Assembly: GCA_965178125.1 (NCBI GenBank)
Contig: OZ237737.1
Location: forward strand, 434,001 to 498,000
Reading direction: 5' to 3'
DNA from: Bilabrum cf. latius
Lineage: Eukaryota > Bigyra: Bicosoecida > Bigyra > Bicosoecida
DNA length: 64,000 nt
The notes under the pieces: generated by a model
Databases searched by the model: none
The model's input: only the letters and a program-made list of their open reading frames with translations
What the model was told of the DNA's origin: nothing
Position numbers and translations under genes: made by a program
Shown here: positions 1 to 11,296 of the stretch, piece after piece
Position numbering within the stretch: the stretch's first letter is position 1
How the letters are laid out: the number at the start of each line of letters is the position of its first letter

Positions 1-796
1 TGACAGTTGGATCAGCTGGTCATCTCGCAAGCCAGATTCTGCACTGGCTGGAGCTTGTATGCTGCGCTTGCCGGCCTCTTGGTTGTGTGTCTCATTCCCT
101 TTTATGTCCCAAGCAATCTTCCGTGGCGCATCAAGTTCAATCAGACCTGGCTTCTTGGAGGCTGTGGAAACGCTGCTGTGATCCTCTTTCGTGTACAACT
201 TCGTTGGCCCTTCTTCTGCGTGCGAACAGAGGAAGCACGCGATTGAGCACTACATATGGAATATTTGAGATCGCTACCAGAGAAGGCCCGGTCAATCATC
301 ACGGAGCAAACAGCTCAACAACACTTGGAAAAGAACTCAACAAGCCAACTCGTCTAACCTGTCATACTACGACCTGCATGCCCACTGCATTTGGCTTCCG
401 TCGCCTTCTTGGCATACTGCGAAGCATTGAGCAGTCGAAAAGAGGCAGGAACTGACAGTTCAGGCTCCGGTGACACGACAACGCGACATCATGGTTGCGA
501 CGAGCACTGACATATTTGCGTGGCGTGGATGCCGTACGAATTGATATCGAGGAAGCCCCGCAACCCATGGTAATTGAATGGATGGAATACTTTACACCGG
601 GCCTACGAACTCGCTGCAGTAGTAGAGAGTTTGGCTTCAATTGATGGCGAAGTGTTGCCATCAGCAAGCAGTCGCATGCCACCGGCTTGGTCGCAAAAAG
701 AAGAGGGGGGGGAATCTGATATTTTGTGGACTCAACTCAAAAGCGCACGCTATCACGAAGAAACATCTGGAACGAGGGCCCGGGACCTACCAGACT
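1..796. other. No supported gene
   Basis: I see no reading frame here that is convincing even when TAG is read as sense. Short open frames exist on both strands, but they lack recognisable motifs, have no credible ATG context and differ in composition from the genes to the right. This stretch may hold the 3' region of the 797-1171 gene and part of a gene lying off the left edge. Confidence 0.4.
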
Positions 797-1171
797 TCAC
801 GCTTCAGCTGCAATGGCCTAAACCACCTAAGCTCCACCCTGGGGACCCATTTCCCCCTGGGGAGCGTCAGCGTTCACGTTCCCTCCGGCGCCCGCTGCCG
901 GCACCCCGTCCTGCTGCCCGTTCTGAGCCAACCCTGCCTTGACGTTGGCGATCGCCACGGCGAGGTTGTTGTTTTCGGCTGCCCCTACAGCCAGGCTGGC
1001 AAAGTCCTCCCGGACCGCCCTTGCGAGCGCCCGTTCGCAAAAAGAAGACTCTTCGGAATGTGGCGTGTACGTGTTAGGCACCGCCGGGCAGGCAGTTGCG
1101 CTGACGTAACTTGCCAAACACTAGAGCATCGAGCCGTATAGTGTCCCTAGCGCGACAGATTCCGGAATCAT
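797..1171 (-). CDS. Small hypothetical protein (124 aa)
   Basis: With TAG read as Gln, an open frame runs from ATG at 1171 to TGA at 797-799. It crosses TAG codons near 1129, 827 and 815. The predicted protein is Ala/Gly/Asn-rich, with a weakly hydrophobic N-terminus containing two Cys and a low-complexity C-terminal half rich in Gly, Gln and Asn. I recognise no domain. It is on the same strand as the 1499-4285 gene and could be an exon of something larger. The codon composition resembles the neighbouring genes, which is the main reason to list it. Confidence 0.3.
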
Positions 1172-1498
1172 GATGGGATTACGGTAGCAACTGGTGAATA
1201 ATCAGATTGCGACCGTGATTGAGCGGGAACGTCACGGTAGGGTTCGTGTAGCGTGTCTGATTGGAGGAGTCTGGAGCAAGTGAGCCCATGAGCCGAACAC
1301 GTGCCTGTTCCAGACACTCACGGAGAGCAGCACGTCATGCCCTGACTGGCTCGTTTTGGCCACGATGGGAACTTTGCCCAAGCCCAGGATAAACCTATCC
1401 GAAGAAAGGTCTGGAAACCGCAAGGGCTTGCTGGCCCCCGCCTGCGTTGACCACGACATGTTCTGTTTGTCCCAGACCTGAACACCGTAGCAACTTTG
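1172..1498 (-). other. 3' region after TGA with a continued open frame
   Basis: Directly after the TGA of the 1499-4285 gene, the same minus-strand frame stays open from 1498 to another TGA at 1232-1234 (about 88 codons). The predicted peptide has no recognised domain. I treat it as 3' UTR or intergenic sequence, but it could be a readthrough extension or a missed exon. The rest, down to 1172, shows nothing I can support. Confidence 0.3.
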
Positions 1499-4285
1499 TC
1501 ACGCGACTCGCCGCCGCTTGCCTATGACCGGTTCATTTTCTGTGTTGGCGCTATCCATTGCTGGCTGGTCACGAGTGCAGCCAGCCGCAACGGATGCACT
1601 CCCAGTGGTGGAGCTTGCTTGTCTGCTAGCGTTCTCGTAGCGCCCTTCTTGCCCCGCCCCAGTACCTTGTATTGGTGAGCGAGAATAACCAGCTACACCC
1701 GCCGTGTCACCTTGTGAATGCTCGCTGAAGAACCTCGCTGCCCCGGCCAGCGCCCTCTTTGGCTCACTTGCGACCCTTAGTGGTGCTGTGCGTGCTTCCG
1801 CTGGTGCGGCTGGTGATGCCATGGAGGTCTGCGACCCCCCTGCCCCCAACACCTCGATCAGCGCGCTGCGATAGGTCAGCTGCCCAGGCAACCACGCTTT
1901 ATCTGTTTGCTGTGACTCCGGCCAGCGGCTGCTGCTCGAGCTCATTTCGCGGCTCGAGTCGGCATTACTCGGCTAGCTCTCCGCCCCACCCGCCGCTTGT
2001 TTCGACACCAATACCGCCGTTGATGCTGATTCCAACCCTCCAGGTGCGCCCCCCAATTCCCCACTCCCGGCTGTTCGGTGCCCGACCAGACGTGATGAAA
2101 GCACCATGCACACGCTATGCACCTTCAGTCGGCCACACAGAAGCGCGGCAAGTCGTCCAGAAATGGGCTCGAACGCAGCAGTTGGATTCACGTGTGACCG
2201 CCAAAGGGCTTGCAGCGATGAAACATCAGTGGGGGCAACGTGAAACACGGCAGCAATGCCGTTGAGGCTTCCCCGCTGAGACATGATACCGGCAGCCCGC
2301 AACCCTGCCAGATCAATCCTGGGCGGCGGCTCACCGGCCCCTGGCGCATAGCTGGGAACCACGCTTCCGCACGCAGGCCGTGGAGTAGGCATCCGAATCG
2401 ACCGTGCCAGGGCAATGAGCTGCTACCGGACGCTCTCTGAGCACCCGTGCAGAGGTGGGTATCCTGTTGGCTGTCCTGTTCCAGCCAGATAGACCTGACC
2501 TACAGGGCTGGGGGGCAGCTGGTTGTGGCTGGCAGGGCTGGGGGGAGGCGGCGGCATCCTCTCGGAGGGGGATGAGTCCCGATTCTGCTGAGGGCTAGTC
2601 GCAACACTGCTTGACGGCTGTTCCTTGGCCTGTTCCCTGGCCTGTTCCCTGGGCGGGGATACCATGGCAGCGGACGAAGTCGATGTCTGCTGCAGCGGTG
2701 CCGTCCAGATGCTCCGCTCCCCGCATGGAGACTCCTCCGCAGACAGGGAACCGCAGGGAGAAAGCGCGAGCGAGGCGCTGTGAGCCGGACCAGCATCACC
2801 GTTGCTACTGGTTGTTGAGCTGGCAGAACGACTTGCAGAGCGGGGTAGTGCAGGAACAGCGACATACAGCCCGTCGGCGATGCGGCGCCGTGACCGGTTG
2901 CTTCGTATCACCTCCAGTTCGTGCATGGCGCAGGGCACGGTAGGCACAGCCAGTGCGTCCTCAAAATCAATCCCGGCGAGCTGCTCCGGATCCAGCCGCT
3001 CGCGTAGCACAGCCTGCATTACAGGGGGCACGCGCCTCTGCTTTGGATCGTCCTGTAGGAGCAAGACGGCGAGGCATTTGAGGACCGCCGGGTTGAAATT
3101 CCTGGTGGTGCTGCTTGAACTCTGGCTGCTGACACTGCTATTTATTCCGCCTAACGAGGCCACATGGGGTCTTTGCGTGCCAGATTCGCTGGTGCTGCTC
3201 GAGGAGGATAGGTCGGAAGCGCTTGCCAGGCTCGCTTCGGACAACCAGCCAGACCGTGACGTGGCTGGGGTGGCATCAACCGAGCAGGATAGGTCGTGAG
3301 CCACAGCCGCAGCCAGTATCGACATCATGGGCCATGAACAGACCGCACCATGTGTATGCGCCTCGGGCTGCAACTGCTCCTGATGCTCCCAGTCCATGGT
3401 CTAGTCCAACGACTTCGTCCCCACTGGCAAGGGTAGCTCCTCTGGCGACCCGGGAACGCCCGAGTGAATACCCTCCTTCGTTCTGAGAGCGGATGCTGTC
3501 GCAGCTGGGCTCTATGCAGTACCAATACTGTTCAATTTGTTGCTAGTAGTTGTCCTCCCTGCCAAACCCGTGGAACCACCTGTCGTTCGATCCCCACTGG
3601 CAGCTGCCACCTTCGGTGGCCGAGCGGAACGCGGTGGCTGCGAGCACCCTTGCGGCTGCGACTGTACTGGGACGCAGCTTGATGATACATTCTATGCCGT
3701 AGTTGGCGGGGATTCGCTAGAAACACCATGCAACGAAGTCCCTCGGAGGGAGCCGCCCAGCAAAAAACTCGAGCATGTGAACCACGCCCGATCCTCCCAA
3801 CACGGCCGTACTCCTCGAAGCCGTACTTGGAGTGCTCCGATCCAATTCACTGTATTGACCTAATACAGCTGCTACTGGGCAGATCGTGTCGGCAAGGGGT
3901 GCCCAGCGGAGGCTTGGAACAACTAGCATGCACTTGCCGGTCTACTGTCCGCAGCTGCTGCATCCTTCTGCAAAGATCCTGCACGCGTCCCATACAACTA
4001 GCCATAATGGAGAGTCATTTTCTCCACAAAAATCTTGTATAGCCTCTGCAACACTGCATTTGATGGCTCCGATGCACTGTTCTCAACTGCTGTCGATGAC
4101 CGTGCTATCTGGGGATGCGCAGACTCCAGACCTGTTGCGTTGCCGACTTGCGCATTCCCACTACTAACTACATACAATTCAGTTGCCACGCTTATTGATG
4201 GAGCCATCAAGTTGGCTTGTTGCTGTCGTACAGGCGAATCATCGCATGTATCGGCAGTTGCAGTGGATGAACGATACACTTGCAT
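1499..4285 (-). CDS. Low-complexity hypothetical protein (928 aa, in-frame TAGs)
   Basis: One uninterrupted frame runs from ATG at 4285 to TGA at 1499-1501, provided TAG is sense; TAGs interrupt it at 3998, 2423, 1973 and several other positions. I know no family for it. The protein is Ser/Ala/Pro/Gln-rich. A more globular segment lies roughly at residues 390-470, where a run of hydrophobic and charged residues resembles a short helical domain, flanked by Ser runs and Pro-rich tracts. The C-terminus carries a basic GKRRR cluster that could be a nuclear localisation signal. There is no signal peptide or membrane segment. An AT-repeat TATA-like element lies about 50-60 bp upstream of the ATG. 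I chose this ATG because an in-frame TAA lies just upstream. Confidence 0.7.
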
Positions 4286-4867
4286 CCGCTGCACGGATTA
4301 CCGCGCTTTTCTGCGGGACAAGATGGCATAATACACATATATATATATTCTGCTAGATACACGTGGCAGGTGAAGCGAAATAGAACCCCGCTCGATGGGA
4401 GGCGTTGGGAGTTGCTCTTGCGTTCTTGGCGACCGCAATGCTTCCAAGGAGAGCATCATGCAGGAATAACACGCTCAAACACAATCGTGCATATGCATAT
4501 AATCGAGCAGCGCAATCATCCAGTTTGTATGGCCCGGTTTGACAGTAATCAAAGCCCAAGAACAGCATAGTACAGGCTGCAAAGATCGTCCCCACTACAT
4601 CCTCAATATCACCCGATTGTCCGATTTGGCCAATCTCACGATTATGTATGGAATAAATTATATAGGGAGAAACCAGGGCACTTAGCTTCCCCAGCAGACC
4701 CGGTTCGTCCAGCGGTGCAGTGGTCTTTCCGTCAGATGATCTACCACCGCGCCTCGCACCTCCAGTGAGATCATGATGGACAATCATCACACCACAGTAC
4801 GGATTGCAACTTGGGTAGTGACAGGAATAATGCTTAACATGTATTTTGCGTCTGTCGCACCGGTGCA
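4286..4867. other. Intergenic region upstream of the 928-aa gene
   Basis: This is the gap between the start of the 1499-4285 gene and the TGA of the secreted protein at 4868. It is noticeably more AT-rich than the flanking coding DNA. A minus-strand frame at 4353-4871 could encode a partly hydrophobic peptide, but it overlaps the end of a real gene and has no motif, so I do not call it. Confidence 0.5.
4337..4349 (-). promoter_or_regulatory. TATA-like element
   Basis: A perfect AT dinucleotide run lies 52-64 bp upstream of the ATG at 4285. A near-identical run precedes the M16 peptidase ATG at a similar distance (63899-63908), which supports a core-promoter role. This is inference from position and composition only. 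Confidence 0.45.
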
Positions 4868-7207
4868 TCACTTCGCGTCGTTGTCCCCTGCACCTGCATC
4901 AGGCGGTACGCCACCCGCGGACCTCCGGCCCTCGGGAGGCACCTCGTTACGGTGCATGGAGCTCATCTGAGAAGCAAGGGCCAACCGGAGAGCCTCTTCC
5001 GCGTACGCTGCCTGGTATATCCCGTAGTGCAGCCCAGCGCGCGCGCCCCATCCACTGGCGTAGTCGACGCCTCTCTGCAGAGCGCTCTCCGCCCGCACCG
5101 CGTCTCGCACAAGCGAGTCCATCTGCCCAGCTTCCAAGGACATTGCAGTCTCCCGCTCCGAAGCATCCGCCGAAGCCATCACGTCCTTGAATCCGGGCTC
5201 CTCCAGCCACGACAGAGACTTCCCCTCTATCCTGCCCGTCTGCCTCATGCCCTCCAGCATCACCTGAGACCGACCGGCAGCAGCCACGCCAGCCGATACC
5301 GCCACTGGGAGCGTCCTCGTCAACCGGGGAACGAGATACAGGGCGAGAGATGCGTGCAGTCGACGTGCCATGATGGGCCCGACCGCCTGTGCGATCGCCT
5401 GCGGCAGCCCAAGTCCTCGCACCGGCTGAGACATGCCCTCGCGGCTGCGTGACACGCCGGGAGGCTGCGGCTGATCCTTGCCCTCCCCGCTGCTACCCTT
5501 GCCTTTGTCGTTTTCCTGGGACGCGGCACTGTTGCCGTCGCCAGGTTGTGCTTCCCTCGCATACTGGGTATCGACCCTGGGTAACGGCGCCTCTAGGCCG
5601 TCGGCCTCGCGCGCGACCCAGGGCCTACTGTCCGCTAGCCCGCGCCACCCTGGGCGCGCCGAATCCGAGCCGTACGGTAACCAGAGCCAAGGGGCCTTCA
5701 GCGAAGCGTTACCCTGCCTCTGACTCAGTAGAGCGGCATCCGATGCCCCTGCCAGCGAAGCTTGCAGCACGCCAGCACCGGGCTCTTCCTTCGCTCCTTG
5801 CTCACCATCCACCCCCGAGGACACATCGGCCCGGAGCCCCTAACTACCAAGCTCTAGAAAAGAATTCGACTTGCTGCTGCCTCCTTCCCCTCCTCCCCCC
5901 CCTGCACCGCCACCAGAGCCCGATTCCCCCCCCGCCGACGACTACGAGGAGACAGACGGCAGGTCGGCCGGGACCGACGCGACGCCCTGCCGCGCGGCGC
6001 CGAAGTTCCGCATGGCATCCGCTGCCTGTGCCCTGGCACGATCGGCAGAGCCAAGCGTGGCTCCATCTGACCCCGGGACGTACCCCCCCGCTTGCGGAAC
6101 CTCCGTCGCGGCGCCCCAAGCAGCAGCGCCTGGACCGTCCCAGGCCCGCCACGCCGCCTTGCGTCCCCCGACGGCGCCCCCGCTGAGGGGACCCAAGACC
6201 TGCCCCTGCTCCTGCCTCGCCCAGCCCTCCACCCAACGACCCCTCGAGGCGTCGGCGCCGCGGAAACGGCCCGCGAGGCGCCGCGCAATCGACGGAACCA
6301 GGTTGTTCATCACGACACGCTGCACTTTGGCGAAGGCGGCATCAGCGAGCGGCTGCGGGAGCGACTGCAGCAGGTTTGCGGCAATTCCGTCCGTGAGGAT
6401 CGTCGTTAAATTCGCTGTCAAACCAGCCTCGAGGCACTTGACCACGTCGTGAGGCCCCGCGGCGTTCGCCTGCTCCTCGAGTGTCATGCCAGTGGTCTCC
6501 TTCATTTCGCCCCCGACCCCGACCATGGCCTGATCCGTCATGGGCTTCATCGCAGCTTCTCCAATGGGCGTGATGATCTAATCTGCGCCGGGTAGCAGAG
6601 CCTTGGTGCCGCTTGCAATGCCTTCGAGAGACTGCGCTAGTGCTCGCATGCGGGTTCGGGCTCGGGCTCGGGCCCTTGCTTGCGCTGATGCAATGAGGTG
6701 CGACTGCACCTGCATTTCTCCAGACGTTTGCAAGAGCTCTGCCGCAGAAGCGGCCCCTTTGATTTCGTCTTGGTCTAATGAGCTTGCATAGTCTTCTTGC
6801 TCGGCCCGGTCCAAATGGTAGATGGCTCTTCTAGCGTGAATCGTGGCCTCATGCAGGGCAACATCACTGGGATTGTCCTCGCAGCCATGATGGTGCAGGC
6901 TGTTTGCCGAGGAATGAGGGTGATCGCAGATTGGGCGATCGAGTTCAATCTCTGCAACAACAAGGCTTCCCCGTCCAGAGACATCAATTGGCGCGCCTCC
7001 TCTCCCTATGGCACCTACATATTCATTACTGCAATCCAGTTTGCCTGTCTGTCCATACGTACATGTTGCTGGCACAGCTATCGCGTTTGGATGAGTACCA
7101 CTGCGTTTCGCAACACTCGTGCTGTGAAGCCGGAAGGCAGACTGCCTCGCCCGCAGTCCACGACACGGAGTCAATACAATCAGCAAAGATACTATCACTA
7201 TCAGCAT
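4868..7207 (-). CDS. Secreted protein, paralogue of the divergent neighbour (779 aa)
   Basis: The frame runs from ATG at 7207 to TGA at 4868-4870, crossing in-frame TAGs at 6578, 5942 and near 5842. Residues 1-22 form a clear signal peptide: a hydrophobic core of Leu/Ile/Val ending near Arg-Gly. Residues about 205-310 form an amphipathic region (DQIITPIGEAAM, then TDGIAANLLQSLPQPLA). The divergent gene at 7364-9616 carries a clearly related region (DMILKPVISEAM, then SDTIAGELLRTVPVSLA). A second block of the same LVP-x-LTR character lies near residue 590. A Lys/Gly/Ser-rich linker and a Tyr/Ala-rich C-terminal segment are also shared. Function is unknown; secretion or cell-surface location is inferred from the signal peptide. 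The two genes look like an inverted duplication. Confidence 0.75.
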
Positions 7208-7363
7208 ATTCGAGGCATTCTTTGGGGACGATTGTGCGCTTTATACAACGACGAGATTCAGAAGAGTGCACTGCACCCGTGCTGGCTATCGAAAGTGAAA
7301 CGTTCAGACTCCCCCACAGCCGTATATTCTCGGTTCAAGGCTAGTGTATGCCCTTATATTATC
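7208..7363. promoter_or_regulatory. Divergent promoter between paralogues
   Basis: These 156 bp separate two oppositely oriented paralogous genes. On the minus strand a TATAAAG motif lies at 7245-7239, about 32-38 bp before the ATG at 7207. On the plus strand AT-rich TATATT motifs lie near 7322 and 7355. The intergenic DNA probably drives both genes; I see no other recognisable sites. Confidence 0.45.
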
Positions 7364-9616
7364 ATGTAGTATCTTCAGTTTCTTGCACTTTGGTGCAGCG
7401 TGTTTGAATCGGTCGCGCAAGCATCAACCGCGCAAGTGGCGGCTGAGCTACATTCGATTGCAATTCAGCACGAGCATGATGCACGCTGGGGGCACGTATC
7501 AGAGCTGGCTGCGAGTGAATCACATGTGACATCTCATTTTCGGACGGGCTTTGGTCACACTTCGTTGGAGGGAAGCTGGAATGCTAGCCAAGCTGGAGCT
7601 GTGTACGCAGTTCGGTTGTGGTCGGGTATACCAACTAATTCTGAGCTCGCTAGGCCCATGCTGTTTTGCAAGCATAGTAGTCGAGGCAGGGAGCTGCGGG
7701 GTAGCTCGGGGCTGATATGGGCTGCGGTGCGCCTGTAGTGTGGGTCAGAATAGAATGCCTCCCTTATTCGTACCACTGGGATCGACCACGTCAGCGATTG
7801 GCTGCAGTACCTGCCAGAAGGGTCCAGAGCTGCATTGAAGGAGCACGAGTAGCAAAGCTCGTACATTGAGGCGGTGCAGCGCGCCGTGCTCCGCGGATAC
7901 GAGCACCTGGGCCTGTGGCCAGCAGCAGGCACCCGTGATGATGATGACGATGATGATAATGATGATGATGATGATGATGATGGTGAGCAGCCCGACCAAG
8001 GGACCCCCGCCACCAGGCGATTCTGCGAATCGCGAGGCAGCGGCGCCCACATGGACATGGCAGTTGGGCTCGGCGTGCCAGAGCACGAGGATTTCAGCGG
8101 CTGCAACCTGCGCTGGGGATCAGACAGTGCCAGGCTGCAGCTGAGGCCACGGGTGCATTTACGCGATGATGATGCCAGCTCAAAGGACCAAGAAACCACC
8201 GAGTCTGCACATGCAAGTGCAGCGAACAACCCAAGCCATGCGTCGAGCCATGATGCAGATGCAGCACATTCGAGCCCCAGCACCACAGCTAGCATTCCCA
8301 ATCCACCTAGGTAGTTCCGGGAGGTGGCAGCTGCAAGCTGGGTTCTCCCCATGGCATTCATCTAGACCGAGGAGGAAGATGCAGATGCACCGCCGGTAGT
8401 AAACGATCCGTCGGTGCACCCAGCAGGTATCCACAATCGCGGGCGCCGCGAACACAGGCCGAGTCGCAGGCTCGCAGCTGCGCCAGCCGGCCACATGCAC
8501 GGAGTCAGGCTCGCCTCTTTGCTTCAAACACACGCGCAGACCCGCACCCTCAGCCGTGCAGTCCCACTTCTAGACATGATCCTCAAGCCGGTCATCTCCG
8601 AAGCGATGAACACCATCATCAACCCGGTGGTGAACATGCTGGCGCCCTCGGCAGGAGAGGACCTGCAGGAACTCTCGCAGGAACTCATCGGGGAACAAGC
8701 ACCGGGAGACATCGCGGAGATGGTGTCCAAAGTGGCAGCACCCGCCATCAACAACGTGGCATCCGACACCATTGCAGGCGAGCTCCTCCGCACTGTCCCC
8801 GTCAGCCTGGCGCGAGAGCTGGGCACCGAGCTCTCCACGCAGATCCCAGCCATGGCAGGGGCGTCCCTCGCGGCTCGGATCGCAGAGCAGATCGAGGCGT
8901 CGGTCCCAGCGGCAGCAGGCCGACGCATTGCCGAGGCAGTTTCCGCCGTGGCACTGCCCAGGCTGGTGCGCTCGGTCTCTCTGGGCACGTCGACCTCGCT
9001 AGTGCCCGCGCTGGCGCGCGCGACACTGCCCAGCATCCACACGCCCAACCTCACCCCCGACCAAGACACGCTCGCGAAGCGTTGCGCTGCTTGCACCCGC
9101 GCGGCCGTGATGTCTGGTGCCGCTTCCACGGGTGGCACGGGCGGCCCCGGCGGCACCACTGAGCTCTCCAAAGAGGCACTGTAGAACTGCAGGGCGTGCG
9201 CTGCCATGTCCAGTGGCAGCCCCATGGATGCGCCTGTGCCGTTTCAGGAAGCGGACTTGAGCGAATCAAACGGCGAGAAAGGGTCCGACAAGGGCTCATC
9301 TGGTAAAGGCAATGGAAAGGGCGGCGAAGAAGGCGAGGAGACGGCTAGTTTGGACGACACCCCTTGGGGTGCCGACCCACACGACGCGACGGCTCAGGTG
9401 GCCTTTCACTACGCAGCATGGTATGCTGAATACTACTCCAAATACTATGCACAGGCCGCCGAGATAGAGGCGGAGAAACAGGCCCTTGTGGACCTACGAG
9501 AGCGGCGGCTGGAGGCCTACAGGGCGCAGGTAGCGAAGCGGCAGTGGCTCGAGGCGGGCGTCGTAAAGGATGACGAGCCCAGAGGAGACAACAAGAAGGA
9601 GGGGGGCAAAGAGTGA
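7364..9616 (+). CDS. Secreted protein with Asp-rich tract, paralogue of 4868-7207 (750 aa)
   Basis: The frame begins with ATG at 7364, whose second codon is TAG, and ends at TGA 9614-9616. In-frame TAGs also occur near 7736, 7748, 7850, 8312, 8363 and 9182. Residues 1-20 are hydrophobic and end in an Ala-containing cleavage-like site, so this is probably a signal peptide. Residues about 192-207 are a near-pure Asp run encoded by a GAT repeat. Residues about 405-560 carry the amphipathic Leu/Val/Pro/Ala region shared with the divergent neighbour. After a Cys-containing segment and a Gly/Lys/Ser linker, the C-terminal third has a Tyr-rich stretch (YYSKYYAQ) followed by a charged helix. Role unknown; a secreted structural or cell-surface protein is plausible. 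The start is chosen because it gives the signal peptide. Confidence 0.75.
7937..7982 (+). repeat. GAT trinucleotide repeat (poly-Asp)
   Basis: A run of GAT/GAC/AAT triplets in frame encodes about 15 mostly Asp residues inside the 7364-9616 protein. It is an imperfect trinucleotide microsatellite, likely length-polymorphic. Confidence 0.8.
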
Positions 9617-9691
9617 TGCGACTGCAACCAAACAGACAGCAGGGAGCGATCTAAAGAGAAAATGCGATTGTACCACGCCCATCTGATCTAG

Positions 9692-11163
9692 TCAGCGGGG
9701 CTACCCACGTCCAAGCTGCGGTCTCCCTGGCATCTACGGAAGCATATCATGAGAGCCCCCCGCTGCAGCGGAGGAACTGCTGCTGCTGCTACCACTATTA
9801 CTTCGTATGCCAGAACTGGCTCCACTATTACCCATTCCCTTCGCCTGGGCATCCTCTGCCTCCTCCGCTGCTTCGATGAGGCTCTGCATGTGCATGGCCC
9901 CATCCACACCCTCTGTCGGAGGCTCCACCCCCGCGTCCTGCATGGCGTGAAGTGCCACTGCACTGCCTGCTTCTTTGGCTCGCTGCATGGTTTGGTGCAC
10001 GTCAGGTATTCCGAAACCCCCGTCTTCTGCGGGGAATGCCAGAGGATCCATGTCGAGGGCGTCCCTGGGCATCACGTCCCCCGACGACCTCGTCTTGCTC
10101 TGGATGGGAGCGGGGTACGTGCTGTTCCCTGGTCCGCCTGCTTGGCTCGATGCTGCTGAGCCTGCTCCAGCGCCCGATGCTATGCCGCGACTACCGCCGC
10201 TGCGACTCGTCGGGCCGTGAGTTGGGCCAACAGCCGGTGCGGCAACCGCCACGTTCACGCGAAGCAGGCCGGCGCTGAACGACTTCAGTGGGATCCGCCG
10301 CGCCGAGCTGGAGTCTCCCGTGGCCTGCGCGGCGGCACTGATGCCTCCGCCGTGTGACGAGTGCGTGAGGACGGCCTGCGGGTCGGATGGATCCACGAGG
10401 GCCCAGGGGGCGTCGTGGCCTCCTCCCGGTGCGAGGCCGAGGGGCTGCTTGCCGGCGCTCGCCGCGACATCGCTGAAGGTGTCCGCGGAGGATGTTGCTG
10501 CGGCTGCCGAGCCCCTTGAACTGTTCCCTTTTGCTTGGCTTGATTTGCTCGACATTTGGGATGCTCGCGCGGCGGTAGTTGCTGCCTCGCCAGCGACAGC
10601 TGCTCGAGTGTCGGGGTGCTCCCTCTTGGCCCGTAGCAACAAGTCAAACGAAACCAGGGGCTTGAAGGTGGGTAAAATAGAATCTGTCTGGCATATCCGG
10701 ACGAGCGTTGCCTGCTACATGGCATTCAGCTCAAGCAAGGTGGCTGCAGCACGACCCTCCTACGTACCCAGCCAAAACTCGAAGTCGAATTGCTCAGCTG
10801 CTGTTCCGTCTTCAGCAAGCAGAACTACGGACATACAATCAACTGCTCCCGACAACAGCAAAGGCTTGGCTCGAGCGACGGTGTCGTGGATCTGCCTGTT
10901 CATCTGCGCATGGCGCCCCATCCACACCGACATTCCATATGCTCGCCGCCGCTCAAACAGATCTTCCGGGTAGACCTGCCTGGAAAAAAGTACTTGGTGA
11001 ATGGCTACTTCTAAGAACTGTGTGTACACATCGACCGAAACTGCGCAAATACACGGGAGAAAGGGCAGGGCAGATGCTTTGGCGTGTTCGAATACGAGCA
11101 CATCGCTTGTGCAACCCTCATGACCACACCTTCCAGCTCAGTCCTTGCACTCTCCCGATCCAT
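9692..11163 (-). CDS. REV7/MAD2L2-like HORMA-domain protein (about 460 aa, 2 exons)
   Basis: Exon 1 is 11163-11130 and exon 2 is 11040-9692, ending at TGA 9692-9694. A HORMA domain matching the MAD2L2/REV7 family is visible in order: DVYTQFLEVAIHQVLF, QVYPEDLFERRRAYG, RQIHDTVARAKPLLLSGAV, then FDFEF. The last parts are a segment around KPLVSFDLLL and, after a roughly 80-residue low-complexity insertion, APWALVDP and RRIPLKSF, which correspond to the family's safety-belt region. REV7 binds closure motifs in REV3 and shieldin partners for translesion synthesis and break repair. Two TAGs fall within or beside the conserved core (10760 and 10717). About 185 Ser/Ala/Gly-rich residues extend the C-terminus beyond the usual size of about 210. 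Exon 1 is short and inferred from splice signals, so the N-terminus is the least certain part. Confidence 0.8.
11041..11129 (-). other. Intron in the REV7-like gene (89 nt)
   Basis: The donor is GTGTGG after GAAG, and the acceptor is GCGCAG before TTTCGG with a pyrimidine-rich stretch upstream. Splicing in phase 1 joins a short ATG-containing exon to the HORMA frame, which otherwise has an upstream TGA and no ATG. Confidence 0.55.
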
Positions 11164-11296
11164 GGTATATCAATATTTCATTAGGGAAGACTAAATACCT
11201 TTTGGGTGTGGTTCAAGCACGTGAGAGCGGAACCTTTACAGAATCCGGAGCTGCAGTATCGTGGCGTTGTTGTGATGCCCACAGTGCATCGATAGC

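Noticed and set aside
4353-4871. Hydrophobic minus-strand reading frame
   Set aside because: It overlaps the end of the secreted-protein gene in another frame, has no motif and sits in AT-rich intergenic DNA.
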